This document shows positions 32,437-44,210 of a stretch of 64,000 bases of DNA, piece by piece; position 1 is the first letter of the stretch, and each line of letters opens with the position of its first letter. The stretch is from Girardinichthys multiradiatus. Lineage: Eukaryota > Chordata > Actinopteri > Cyprinodontiformes > Goodeidae. Under the pieces are notes generated by a model, which worked only from the letters and a program-made list of their open reading frames with translations, was not told where the DNA came from and did no database searches. Location: contig NC_061800.1 in assembly GCF_021462225.1 (NCBI RefSeq), positions 7,695,814-7,759,813 on the forward strand, read 5' to 3'. The position numbers and the translations under genes are program-made.

Positions 32437-32966
32437 TTTTTTTTTTTTTTTTTTTTTACTTACTCTCCTCTTCCGGAGCTGTTAATTTTTCCGGCGCACG
32501 GTCAGGTGACTGTGGTACATGAATGGTTTTGCCCTCTATTTCATGTTTAGCTGGGATCGGATTCTCTTTTTTAAAGACAAGTTTCCGTCTCAACTTTGAT
32601 TTTTTCGGAGGCAGACGGTTACAAACGCTGACCTCTCCAACGTTCAGGAATACGTCTCTTGTTAAATCTGTATGTAGAATTTATCTCATTTATTTTTTAA
32701 ATCACAAAATAGCATTCACCAGTTGACTAAACTAGATGTTGTTGCAGTTAATAATTACCGTAGTCAGACTGTGTAAAAACGATACCATCCAGCTCGTCAC
32801 TCGTGGGTTCTAAAGAATATAAGTTAAACATTATTATTATCCAACGAGCATTCACAAGCACTTAAAGAATTCTTAAAGATGAATACTTACTACTGAAGAT
32901 TGCGTTGTATCTTTCGATAGAAGCAGAATGTTCACCTTCTTCGTTTCCTGAAATATTTTCCAACAT
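31795..32966 (-). CDS. Spliced six-exon Polinton leader gene upstream of POLB
   Basis: Exons on the minus strand: 32,891-32,966 (ATG at 32,966), 32,759-32,809, 32,464-32,667, 32,213-32,329, 32,040-32,117 and 31,795-31,955. Each of the five introns (81 to 134 bp, except one of 84) starts GTAAGT or GTAATT and ends in a pyrimidine-rich ...AG. Exon lengths 76, 51, 204, 117, 78 and 161 put every intron in phase 1 and give 687 nt with no stop. The product is charged, with a basic third exon and Arg-rich fifth and sixth exons. The last exon could end two codons later, or splice again (31,734-31,794) in frame into the polymerase ORF. Function unknown. Confidence 0.65.
32402..32457. repeat. (TA)n and poly-T run within an intron
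   Basis: Simple repeats between the third and fourth exons of the spliced leader gene. Confidence 0.9.
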
Positions 32967-33123
32967 TTTTTTTTCAGCTTCTCCTTACAAGTGTTCTAAA
33001 AATATTTCAGTGTAATTGGTTAAATATAAACTTTTAGCTACCAGATTTGAAGCCGATCTCCCAGTAAAGATTGCGCTGTATCTCTCGATAGAACCAGGGA
33101 TGACTGACTGCACCACCTTCAGT

Positions 33124-33824
33124 GCGCTTAGTTACGCCCCTTGGCCATACCCCCCCGAGACACCTCAGCAACAGCGCAGACGCGTTAATTCATTAAACAG
33201 TGGATGTGTATTGTCAGACAATGCTCCAGACTTATAGCCAGGAAAGTGCTATTTTCCTCTTAATTACTTTTTGACTACAGTTGGTGTGAAGACTGTCTGA
33301 GACAATACACAAGTTGTCTGCTTTAATTCAATAAACAGTGACATGTCTGAGGATTTTATAACCTTTATTTTTTTTTTTTTTTAGTTCATCTCTACAACAG
33401 AAGCCAATTCATCCTTCTTTTCTAAATAGCATCTAAATAACCCCCTGTGTTAAAACAAAATGAATTTACAATCTGTCAGGTTCTCTCTTTTTATCAGAAT
33501 TTTGTGTGATGTGCCTGCATTAAATTGAGTGACCTTTTAAAGTGGAGAAACTACATGTTTTGTTTTTAGATGTAAAAAACATCTAAAAACATACAATTAG
33601 AAAGATTCGCTTCCTTGTAATGACAACTTCCGGTTAATGACAACATCCGATTAATGATGATATCCGGCTAATGACAACATCCGATTAATGATGATATCCG
33701 GTTACGTCACAGGAAGGCCCAGCCACCGGAAGTCCCGCCCTAGGATGTCCCAGCCACCGGAAGTCCCGCCCACCTGTCAAAATTTTCACACCTCGTTTGA
33801 TTGAAGGATGTCCTTAATGTCTCT
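33124..33824 (-). repeat. Polinton right terminal inverted repeat
   Basis: Inverse of the left end but longer, because about 375 bp at 33,360-33,735 replace about 90 bp of the left copy. That extra part holds a duplicated ACCGGAAGTCCCGCC block and a ~38-bp tandem repeat with CCGGTTAATGACAAC/CCGATTAATGATGAT (33,629-33,705). Confidence 0.88.
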
Positions 33825-33835
33825 CTAGTGGTCAT

Positions 33836-34063
33836 TAGACGAGACGTGGGGTACAATCTAGACAGTTTGCCAGTCTATCACAGGACAACACAGTCACACA
33901 CGACAAACAACCATACACACAGACACCAGCACCTGAAGGCAATCTGGGGGAGGAAGCCAGAGTATCAGGAAAGAAACCACACACGCAAGAGAACATGCGA
34001 ACTCCATGAGGCTTTGAACCCAGGAAGGGTTGCTGCAAGGCAACAGTGCTAACATGTGCACTA
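33836..34063 (-). repeat. tRNA-derived SINE copy
   Basis: Antisense copy of the SINE at 44,920: both contain the TGCATG/TTCTTGCG region, a 'GGACAGGCGAC'-like end block and a tRNA-like head. It begins within a few bases of the right Polinton target duplication. Confidence 0.65.
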
Positions 34064-34330
34064 TTGTGCAAACCTAGTCAGGTTCTATTTAAAATATTTC
34101 TTGACTCCACAAGTCTGGTAGTAACCAGGCCTGTGTGTGGCTTGATCTCAGCTGTTCAAAAAATCTGGTTATTCACACTTAATTCATCATTTAAAAATAG
34201 CTTTGTGGTATTTAGCCGAGTTATGTTTGTCTAATATTAAAATTAACTTGATAATCTGACTTATTAAGTGTAACAAAAAACAGAAGAAAATCTGTGAGGG
34301 GGTAAATACATTTTTACAGCACTGTGTGAA
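34064..34330 (+). repeat. Tc1-type element fragment (3' end)
   Basis: The terminal AAATCTGTGAGGGGGTAAATAC ... CACTGTG block resembles the ends of fish Tc1-like elements. No transposase. Confidence 0.4.
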
Positions 34331-37018
34331 TTTTAACTGTGACCAATTTATTGCATTTTTTTTCTATCCAACGGTGATCTTCTGAGCTTACTAAGATTAG
34401 AAGGTACAACCTCAGAGATCCTCATGGTCAATGTGATTAAGCTTCTATTTTTTTATGGAAGATATGTTTCTGGTGACACGTTGGGTCCAAATGTGCCATA
34501 ATCTCAATTTGACAGCTGGTTTGGGTGAATGATTATGTTTGTGTGCTTGCACACAGGATGTAAGTGTCCACCATGCACAACTGTGTGCATGCATGTGTGC
34601 AGTTTTTAATAGCTTTCTTCCCTTCAGAGGAGGCAGAGATGCAGCAGGCCAGGCAGTGGGAGAGATAAAATGTTTTGAGATGCTGCAATGGCAGCACGCA
34701 GCAGCAGCACCCAAATCTTGGCTGTATTTACTGTCCTCCTTCTGAACCTCTCTGTATAAATATCCCAGAGTGGGGGATCTCCTTAGCTGCTTTCTAATCT
34801 GATCGTTAACAACCCAAATCCTAACTTGTTTATGTTTTCAATTCTAAGAATATGCAAAATGCACTTATATTGATGTATGTATGTGTACAGTGGTGCATGA
34901 AATCCTTTGAAACATTTAGGTTTTTCACTTTTCTGCAGATACGTTGGCTCTTATTTTGCTTAATTGGCTTATTAGCAATTTTTGTGCAGCAAAATGGGAA
35001 ATAACTGTTGTAGTTTGTTAACTAACTCCCTAGACCTTTGTTACCTATAAATGGATTATGATGAGCTGTATTCCAACTGCAAGATAGGTTTGCTCCATCC
35101 TGATACCCCAGGGATTTACTACATATACTGTAGCCTGACAAGCTTCAAAAGGTAAATTATGCTAAGCAGAATCTCTGTGTGTCAATGAGTTGGATCTTGG
35201 CTGGGGACTCAAATGTAGCACATGGATGCAGCATGTAGATAAGATCTTTAAGCTCCCATATTACACCAGCAAAAGCCTAAAAACAAACTGAGCAAAAGCT
35301 GGAAGTCATTCTAACTAAAGGGGAACAGGGGAAACAGGCAAAGGAACAACAAAGATCAAGAGATAAACAGGAAACAAGCGATGTATTGTTATTCTATATG
35401 TATCAAAAGTTTACAAAACTGCAATACTCTTGTTTGGAAATCACTGATGAAGAAGACTCCTCCTTGAGATTTAACAGCAGGGTAAGCTGTCTAAGGGTGC
35501 TTTCACACCAGAATTGTTTGGAGGATTCAGGTCGATTAGGCAGATAACCATTGAAAGCCTCCTGCAGAATCTCCATCATGCAAAAATGTCTCTGGACAAA
35601 CACCTTCATGACTGGCAGCGCATTCCTCCTGGGATCTCCAAGCTCTTACCTGCATGCTCTCTAACAACATCAGGAACCTTGTTCTGTTCTCCACCTACCT
35701 GGATTCCACTATAACACATGGACCAAAACGTTTTGGACTCCTTTAACCTTACAGTAAGAACCCACCTATATTCCTTAAAACATCCTGTCTCATCCTCAGT
35801 ACCCTGCTCTCCTCTCCTTCTCTTCCTCACAGAAATTCCTCTTAGGACCTTAAAAGAACACCCTGGACAACACGTTCTCATACCCTTCTCATTATTAATT
35901 GACGTGCGGGATGCTCTCATTAAATGTAATAGACCTCCCTAAATGTTGGAAATTGACGACTGGAGAACAAGGAGAAGCTCGTTCCAATATGTGCGGTAAG
36001 CTAGCTAAAGTAGCCGCTGTTACCCAGTCAGGTTCCACTTTAGCTTTACTTATTGCATGTTATTATCCTTGGTAGAGGCACAGAGAAGTGTATACTCATG
36101 TTTGTTACCACTTTGTAAACCATTAGTGTTTCCAGACTGGGCTCATAATGCTCATAATACACCCAGATTTCTTTTATGAACCCAACTGGGAGCACTGATT
36201 ATAGCTAGCTAATTGAACTGCCAGCTAAATGGATGATTTTATTCACATCACTGCACATTTAATATATGGCTTTTAATGTACTATACAAGGTGTGGCATTT
36301 AAAGTCAAACTAAACTTGCATCAGAACCAGCATAGTTCTCTCCACCTGTCTATGTTGTATTTTACTGTGGCAAGACAGATAAAGAGTACACTGATTTCTA
36401 AAGTGCTTCTGAGTTCTGAACACTTCCTTTTTTCTCAATAGGTTCTTCTTCATTGATTAAATTATTGCAACAATCTATTTCTGTTTCTCGGAAAATCTCC
36501 TAAAGGTATTTTTAAAAGCCACGTTTGTCATATTTATCTGTTCTTACTTGTGTCCTTAATTTGTGTCTCTTATCCTTCTCTCTGTGTCTCTGCCTCTTTA
36601 TTGTTATTTGTTGATAGTTCTGTTTGTTGGCTTTTGTCCATCACCTGTCTTTGTTTTTGTTTTGCACTTTGTCACTATTGCTTTTTGTTTAAACATGACA
36701 TGCCCCAAATTTAGGCCCTACACATCTTGCCAGACCCCAATCAGGCAAACAGAAAAACCTGCTATGTCTGCTATGAAAGTCTCTCTACCAAAAAAAGCTG
36801 AATAAAAAAGTACTGGATAGCCAGTAGGGGCAAGCTGTTGTGAAAAACAGAAACACGCGGAGTCAACCTGGGTGTCTAATGTGTTCTGGGAGTTGTTCGA
36901 ATGTTGGGGTCACACTACCACTCATGCGTGGCAGACCCTCTTCCCCACCCATTTTTCTTTTTAAATGCACACTACAACAACACGCATCAACACCACATTT
37001 GAGTGGGCGGAGTAAAGC
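34331..37018. other. Unassigned DNA
   Basis: No supported gene. Short open frames have no recognisable domains. A few dispersed-repeat-like tracts may be present but I cannot name them. Confidence 0.5.
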
Positions 37019-39950
37019 TTGGGGTCTTTTCCCACCCTCGTTTGCTGTTCGCCATCTAGGGTCGGAGGCCGGGAGAGGGAGCGCACCTTCTGGTCGGGAT
37101 CTGGGCTGGGGTTGAGGTTTGGGTCTTGGGGGTTGTCTGGTGCTGGGGCTGGCTCTTCGGCCCTCTCGGGATCATTTAGATTGCCTTGGATCTCGGTCCC
37201 TGGCTTCGTTGCCCGGTCTATCGGTTGGGGAGGCATCTGGCTCCAGCGAGGGGTCTTGGCCGGGCGGTGTGCAGTGTTGAGTGAGATGTGGCTTCGCTTT
37301 GATAGAGGGGCTGGCCAGCTTGCTTGGTGCGGTGGGGTGTACCGTGCGGGAGGTATGGGTGGCCTGCATCCTGGGGCTCCTCTGGGGTTTGGGTGTGGGG
37401 TTGGCGGGGTGCCCGGTCCTTGGCATGCTGTGGTGGCATTCCGCCAATGCTTCCTTCTGTGGCTCTTGCCCCTGGCCAGGCGCAGGGCTACAGTTGGTGG
37501 TCAGGTGGGTGGGGCGGTGGAGCATGTCTTGTGCCTGCACTGGGGCGGCTGATGAGATGTGCTTGGCCTGGAGCGGTTGGCCTGCCTGGCCTGGTTGCCC
37601 GGCTGTGTCATGGTTCTGTCACGGTTTACTTGGAATTGGACCCCACAATGCAGACGAGCAGGCAGAGTGATGGTAAGTAAAAAAGATTTAATAACGAAAA
37701 CTCACTCACTACAGGAGGCAGAAACAAAACAAACGGGCAGGCAAGACAGGCATGGCATGATCAAAAAAAAAAGACTTGAGCATGAGAGCTAGACATGAGC
37801 ATGAGAATGAAAGATGTTTCCGCGAAGACTAACAGAACAGGTGTGAATATATGGCGTGAAAACCAGGTGGAGTAAGGAGACAGATTAACTTGAAGCAGGT
37901 GAACTGAATAAACTTAATTAACAGAACAAAACGTGACTGGAGCAAAACAGAGACTCTCGAACACAAACTAGAAAAACATGAAGCAAAATCATAACCGGAT
38001 CCGAAAACCAAACTTGATAAAACATGAACAAGACGACAAAACAAAAGCATGACCAGGAAAATAAACAGAAACATGATTCAAAACTTGAACAGTGAAAAAC
38101 ATAAGGAAAAACCCCGAAACCAAAAACCAAACAGCCCTACATCATGACAGGCTGGTGCATATTTTCCTCTTACGCACTGATGAGCTGGGGCTGCTGACGG
38201 TGGCCAAATGGTAGGGTGGGCTTGGCAGTGTGCTGCTCTGCTGGCTGTTGTGTCTAGGGGGGGGATCAGGGTGGCGGGCTAGCGGGTGCCGTGGGGGACT
38301 GCAACGTGTGGGGTGAGGGGGTTGTGTCCTCTACTTGGATGTGTGGTCACCGGCATCTGGATGGGCTGAGTGGTGATGGTAGAGCTAAGCTGGATAATGT
38401 TTCTACCTGGGCAATCATTTCAGTGGCAGTGATGTGGTGTGTCTGTGTGGTTGCAAGGAGAGGGGGGGGTGGGGGGGGGGGGTGTATAGGGGGGTGGGGG
38501 GTGGGGGGGGATGCCGGCCTCGAGTGCTTGCCGCTGGCTGGGGACCTCTTGCCTCTCCGGGGCTTCGTTGTGAGCTCAGTGCTCAACGGCGTCTGCTCTG
38601 TTGCGCCTGTGGGCGGGGGCTGGCACAGCATTGTGTGGGCCCCTTGCCTTGCTGTCGTACGCGCTGTGTGGTGGGGGTGGGATATGATGGGGGTGCTTGG
38701 AGCGGGGCTGTGTGTGGAGCTTGCGCTGTGTGGGTGTTGCTTCGTCGGCCTTTTGGAGATGAAGCTCTCCTGTGGGAGTGTGCCCATGTGCTGTGGGGGG
38801 TGATTCATGGCGTTTGGGTTCGGGGACATGTGTTCAATATCTGTGTCCTGGTTGGGGGTGGCCCAGTGGGGAGATTCATGTCGGGTTCATTAGGGGATCA
38901 GAACTCATTGGGGGTTGGGAGTATTTTATTCTGTGGCGGCTCTGGTTGGCGGGCTTGTTTGGACCATGTGTACATGGCCCACTCCCTGGATAAAGATGGG
39001 GAGACTTGGGGACTGGGGTTGGGGCGTGGGGTCGGCGACGGGCCGGGGTCGCTCAGGTTCAAGCACAAGCCTGGGCTAGCCCAGACCAGGTTCAGCTGCT
39101 GGGGCGGTCTGCCTGTCTCCACCACCGGAGGGAAGGGACCACCTCCTGGGTCCGGGGTTTGGTTGTCCCTATGGTATATCGGCACCCGGACCTGGGAGTA
39201 TAGAGTATGTATAGGGAGTGTGAGTGAGTGTACGACGTCCATTGTTGTTTGTCTTTGTTGTGTGCATGGGTGTGAGTGTCTTTATGTGTACGCATGAGGG
39301 TGGGAATGAGTGATTGTGATTGTGTGTGCCTGTTTTTTGAGTCAGGTTGGGTCTTGGACTGCTCCCTCTGCTGGATCAGGTTAGGCCCCCATCGAATGTG
39401 GGGCCTATTCCCTCCCCGCCACACTACCTGCCGGTGGTTGGTATCTCTGCCCGCTGCTGTACTGTGGTTCTCGGTATCCGGGGCTGGCTGCTTTGGTGTG
39501 TGCTGGCTCACTCCTGGTGGCTGCTTGCTGGGGCCTGGACCCCTGGGCTCGGTCGGGCCTCTGCTCGGGGAGTGATATGTCCCAAGTCTCTGGGATCCAT
39601 GGCTGGATCTGCTCGGGCGTAGACGGCTGCCTGTGGGCTCGTTGCTGCAGTTCCCTGGGCCTTCTGCACTGTGGCTGCTGGGTGGTTCCCCTGGGATTCT
39701 CCCCTGCTCCTCTCTGGGGGGGTTACAGTTGTCCTGGCAGTGGTTCTCCTGGGGTTCCTGTGCTCTGGGGGGCTTTTGGATGTTTGTGGCTTGGATCTCC
39801 TCCATATAGGTCCCGGGTCCAGGGGGCAGGTCTGTGGCTCCTCACACTCACTATTGCATATTTTTATGGAGAAGCCTTGTATGCACATGCACGCTCACAC
39901 TCAGACCCACAGGTGTTTAGATTCAGGTGTTAAAAGATACACAAAAGTTA
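37019..39950. repeat. G/T-rich strand-skewed repetitive block
   Basis: About 2.4 kb (excluding the inserted LTR) of DNA rich in G and T on the plus strand, with recurring CTGGGG, GGTTGGGG and TGTGTGG words. Long open frames on both strands are composition artefacts: Gly/Trp/Cys-rich on plus, Pro/His/Thr-rich on minus. It ends in pyrimidine-rich DNA and CAGGTTCTATTAAAGTTTC near 40,220, which looks like a transposon 3' end. Family unknown. Confidence 0.5.
37606..38149. mobile_element. Solo LTR inside the G/T-rich block
   Basis: A 544-bp sequence starts TGTCATGG and ends CATGACA, with a perfect 5-bp target duplication GGCTG (37,601-37,605 and 38,150-38,154). Its base composition is A-rich, unlike its surroundings. 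Confidence 0.85.
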
Positions 39951-41090
39951 TATATTGAGACGCATTTACCCCTAAATACATCTTGCATTCATAAGTACCG
40001 TGCACCTTTCGGTAAAAAGGCTGTTAATACGAATGTTTCTGCATGTGTAGAAGCAAGCAGGTTGTTATCTTGTATTCTCTTCCTCCTTCTTTCTTTCCTC
40101 CATTCTATTTTCCTTCTCTCCCCTTTTCCTTTTTTTCCTTTTTGCCCTCTCTTTCGTGCTTCTTTTTTTTCCTTTCCATTTCTGTCTCTGTGTCTGTAAC
40201 AATTGAAATAATCCCAAAGCAGGTTCTATTAAAGTTTCTTTTTATGAATATCAAGCAGAACTTTAAAGCGTTAGCTGTAATGCTCCACTTTTGAAAGTAA
40301 ATCTGTTGGGCTTTTTCTTGACACTCATTGGCCATTGAGTGCTACTCTGACGGGCAGGACACAGTAAAAAAAAATGGAAATCCTGCTTATGAAAGTTATG
40401 AACAGGACCAGTGACAAAAACACGGTAAAATAAAACTAAAAAAATACGATTCAACCCAATGTTGTGAATGCTTTGAAAAGAGACAGTATAACTCTGTAAT
40501 AGTGCGTATATGCATTACTGAAACAAAGGACCAGCGTTTCACAGTAAAGCCAACCCGGATGTGCGTGCACATGCATGGTATCCATTCCTTTCAGGCACTG
40601 TGCTTTCACGTAAAACCAATTTTTAGCATTCCAGCAGTATTTCATTAAAAGCCTCTCTACTGTGCTTTAAAAACAAAGAGAAAAACAGAAACACCGGCCG
40701 AACAATTGATTCTCCCCGTATTGCAGTAAGTAGAAATTTTTATGACTGAAAACCTACTTGTTTCATTTAGTCCTTTCTGTAAACGAGCACAATGTAATCT
40801 GTGCAATCTGTCTACAAAGAACATCCTGTTGTTACATATACCTTCCTGCTTCTTCTTGACCCATGTATATTGGGTTGTATGAAGATGTTGACATGTTAAC
40901 ACAGAATAGCATACACAATTTTGACAACATGAAACAAAATTTTAACATTTTGTTAAAGATAAGCAATTGCTTCAGCTCTAATATCAAGGTGGGTTTAAGT
41001 AATATGTATAATGTGTTCTTTTTCTCTTCAGGTATGAAAACATGAGGCAATAAGCTATGAGCCTATTTTATTTATTGGCAAAAAAGAAAA
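39951..41090. other. Unassigned DNA with pyrimidine tract
   Basis: A long C/T tract lies at 40,075-40,195; otherwise nothing recognised. Confidence 0.5.
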
Positions 41091-41099
41091 GTCTTCAAA

Positions 41100-42000
41100 C
41101 AAGTGGGTAGCAGATGTGATAACCCATTTGGAACCCACTGCTACTACAAGACATTCCTGGAGAAGATTCAAAGAGCCTACGGATTTATCTTGTCTAAGGG
41201 TAAGATGTGTATATGATTATGTATGCCTCAGCAAATTTAAAGATGTTTTAACTTTGATTATGGCATGCATTCGCTGTGGCATGGTCTCGATAAGCTTCTG
41301 CAATGTCACAAGATTTAGTTCCATCCGGTGTTGCATTAATTTTACACCAAGATCTTGTATTGATGATGAAGAGTCTGACCACTGCTCAAAGCCTTCTCCA
41401 GTACATCCCAAAGATTCTAAATGGGGTTAAGGTCTGGACTCTGTGGTGGCCAATCCATGTATGTGAATGATGTCTCATGCTCGCTGAATCACTCTTTCAC
41501 AATTTGAGCCGGATGAATCCTGACATTGTCATCTTGGAATATGCCCGTACCATTAGGGAAAAAAACATCCATTGATGGAATAACCTGGTCATTCAGTATA
41601 TTCAGGTAGTCAGCCGACCTCATTCTTTGAACACATAATGTTGGTGAACCCAGACCTGACCAAGTGCAGCAACCCCAGATTATAGCACTGCCCCCACAGG
41701 CTTGTACAGCAGGCATGAGGCATGATGGGTGCATCATTTCACTTGTTCTCTTCTTACCCTGATACACACTCATCAGACCACATGACCTTATTGTAGTCCT
41801 TCAGAGTCCAGTCTTTATGCTCCCTAGCAACCTGTAGCCTTTTTTCCTGTTAGCCTTTCCAGTTAGTGGTTTTCCTACAGCCACACAGCTGTTCAGTCCC
41901 AATCCCTTGAGTTGTGCGTGTGGAAATGCTGTCACTTTCACTATTAAAACATACACCTGAGTTCTACTGTTGGTTTTCATTTGATTAAACATTTAGGAGA
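41100..42000 (-). pseudogene. Decayed Tc1-like transposase (second family)
   Basis: Minus-strand fragments 41,489-41,773 and 41,217-41,411 code for parts of a Tc1-type DDE transposase, with a [10 protein letters not shown] block, [11 protein letters not shown] (second catalytic Asp region) and a C-terminal LQKLIETMPQRM block. Stops and shifts divide it. It differs from the Tc1 family at 49.5 and 53.9 kb. Confidence 0.75.
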
Positions 42001-42148
42001 TCACCGATCACAATAATTTTGTTTCAACCACATTTCTTCTATAAGCAGGCAGAGCCCCTCACGGAGGAGCAGCCTGAGATGCTGAGAAGCATCCAAACAT
42101 TCTGTCAGCAGGAAGATTGATGATTGTGCTTGATCTTGTTCCTTTTTC

Positions 42149-42781
42149 TGTTATGATTCTGGCACGTCTGCTCTACCCTGTCTCCTTGGCTGCAATCAGC
42201 AGATTAGATGCACCTGGTGGCTGCTGCAGTGTAGTGCAATCTATGGCATGCCATACACCTGTGTCGGCCCTGATATATATTGACTCTGACAAGCAGACGG
42301 TGCCAGATTTTTGAAAGCCATCGTGTGAGTAGATATCCAGCGTTCCTTCCTGTCTGATCATTGTTCTTGACCTTGCCTTGCTTTTCGGATTTTTGCCTCT
42401 CTGCCTGCTCCCTGTCGGACTGTTTGGAATCTGGTTTTGACCCTGTTTCCTGCATCTGGTTTATGCCTCTGCCTGCCCCTTGCCTGACGCCTCTTGTTCC
42501 GATTGTTGACCCTGTTTCTGTCCTCGGATTATTGAGCCAGCCTAGCCCTTGGATTATTTAGCCTGGAGTCACTTCTTACCTGTGCTGTGGAGATCACTGC
42601 CTGCCGCCCACTGAGGTTTCCCCTCTGGGTTTCAAAGTTCTACTCAAGACGAAAGCAGTGATTCCTGGAAGCTGTGAGGAGTGTTACCTGTGTGATGTTT
42701 TCCTGTGGCTGAATAAACCTTTTAAACTTTCAGTACTGTGTCTGGCTGAATCTTGGGTCCACCTTTTTCTGATTCATAGCA
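42149..42781 (+). repeat. Gypsy 5' LTR
   Basis: Starts TGTTATGATTCTGG and ends near TTCATAGCA. It shares long blocks with the solo LTR at 52,312 (TTTTTGAAAGCCAT, GAGTAGATATCCAGC), so the family has more than one copy in this window. Confidence 0.8.
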
Positions 42782-42856
42782 GAAACATCTGGCCAAAAAA
42801 TTGACCCATCGCCAGCACAGCAGAGGCGCACCCACATTGATGAGACCATTTTCCGG

Positions 42857-43760
42857 TTGAGATCCAGCATGGAGGAAATATTTTCCACATTACGTTCTGG
42901 CAATCTTGTCTCCGAGCCGCCACCGTCACAAAGGGAGCCACGCCTATCTCCGCCTGAGATGTTCAGGGGAGACCCAGACCAGTGTCGAGCTTTTCTAACT
43001 CAGTGTGAAATTCATTTTGAGCTTCAGCCGTCATCCTTTCCCACTGAACGTACTAAGGTGGCTTTTGTTATATCTCTGCTAGCAGGAAAGGCAAAACAGT
43101 GGGGGACTGCTGAATGGCAAAACAGGTCTACATCTTGTAACTTCTATGAAACTTTTTCTAAGGAACTCATTCGAGTTTTTGACCCTATTATTCCAAGTCG
43201 TGAGGCCGCAAGAGGATTACTGTCCCTCAAACAGGGTGATCAGCCTGTCTCGTCCTATATAATTGACTTTCATTTGTTGGCTGGAGAGAGCCGTTGGAAT
43301 GAGGCAGCACAGATGGATGCATTTATGCAAGGACTAAACGCAGACATCAAGGATGAGTTAGCGACCCGTGACTACCCCTCTTCCTTGAAACAACTCGAGG
43401 ACCTGGCTGCTCGCATTGACATTCGGCTGGCAGAGAGAGGGAGGGGGAAGCGACATGACGAGGGTCGCTCCTCATTAACTCAGGGTCCTGCACTCTGGCA
43501 TGAGAGAAGGAGTCGGTCACCTCTCACTGAGGAAAATGAGAATTGTGAGCCCATGCAGTTGGGCAGAACCAAGATTACCCCTGAAGAGAAGGATCATCGG
43601 ATAAGATTCAAGCTGTTTTTATTGTGGAGAGAAGGGACATTTAGCACTCAGGTGTCCATTAAAAAGGACAGGCTCAGCAGAGGAAGGGAGTTTTCTACTG
43701 AGCCAAAGTCAGCTAACTGCCTCCTCCTTCTGGTTTCCTGCTCATTTTCGAACCTCTTCC
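42857..43760 (+). pseudogene. gag: Gypsy gag
   Basis: Open from ATG 42,857 for about 250 codons with the capsid-like retrotransposon Gag fold typical of fish Gypsy and the PEG10/RTL family (FRGDPDQCRAFLTQCEIHF, FVISLLAGKAKQW, GDQPVSSYIIDF). A CCHC zinc knuckle (C-x2-C-x4-H-x4-C) is encoded at 43,614-43,655 but in the +1 frame, so a frameshift just upstream (about 43,600) separates capsid from nucleocapsid. Confidence 0.82.
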
Positions 43761-44210
43761 ATGTCTCTCCAGGGGGCCGTGTTTATTGATTCAGGAGCAG
43801 ACACTGAATTCATGGATGAAGCATTCGCCAATAAGAACAACATAAAGCTCATTCCATCAGCTGACACATGTAAAGTGCTAGCATTGGATGGTCACAGCAT
43901 GAACAATTCACACCTCAGGACAGAGGAAATTACCTTAACAGTTGCAGGTAATCATCAAGAGAATGTAACCTTCATGATCATAAATTCACCTGAACTTCCT
44001 GTTGTCCTAGGGGCCTCCTGGTTGCAGAAACACAACCCTCACATTGACTGGAAAAAGAAAGAAAATCTGGGTTGGTCTGAGTCATGCTCCACTGCCGGCC
44101 TTTTGTCTGCTGCTATGGAGGTCAGCGTGGAGAATGAGGTCAAGGAGACATACCCGGATTTATCCAAGGTACCTCAAGAAGACCATGATCTAAAAGAAGT
44201 ATTTAATAAG
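43761..44210 (+). CDS. pro: Gypsy aspartic protease segment
   Basis: Retropepsin-like domain with active site DSGA at 43,788-43,799 and a second-flap [19 protein letters not shown] block near its end. The open frame runs without a stop from the protease through the protease-RT linker ([12 protein letters not shown]) straight into the myosin-derived segment and ends at TAA 44,442-44,444. It would make a protease-myosin fusion of 227 codons from the first ATG. Confidence 0.8.

Larger units (their letters stand above)
18851..33824. mobile_element. Polinton/Maverick element, complete ends
   Basis: A 14,974-bp self-synthesising type DNA transposon. It is bounded by a perfect 6-bp target duplication CTAGTG (18,845-18,850 and 33,825-33,830) and starts AGAG on each strand, both Polinton hallmarks. 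The TIRs span 18,851-19,409 and 33,124-33,824. Inside are two convergent gene blocks: rightward with integrase, minor capsid, major capsid and protease; leftward with ATPase and family-B polymerase. They meet at a bidirectional poly(A) region near 26.1 kb. Many genes carry inactivating changes, so this is a dead copy that kept its full length. Confidence 0.95.

Noticed and set aside
33629..33705. CRISPR-like array in the right TIR
   Set aside because: Only two or three units, no unique spacers of constant size, and a eukaryotic transposon setting.
35403..35942. Overlapping open frames on both strands
   Set aside because: No recognisable protein features; typical chance frames.
37019..39933. 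Many long open frames on both strands in the G/T-rich block
   Set aside because: Overlapping frames on both strands with one-sided composition (Gly/Trp/Cys or Pro/His/Thr) and no domain; they come from a lack of A/T-rich stop codons.
42857..43789. Domesticated PEG10/RTL-type host gene
   Set aside because: The gag is followed by protease and preceded by an LTR, and a frameshift lies before the zinc knuckle, so it is a decayed transposon rather than a kept host gene.
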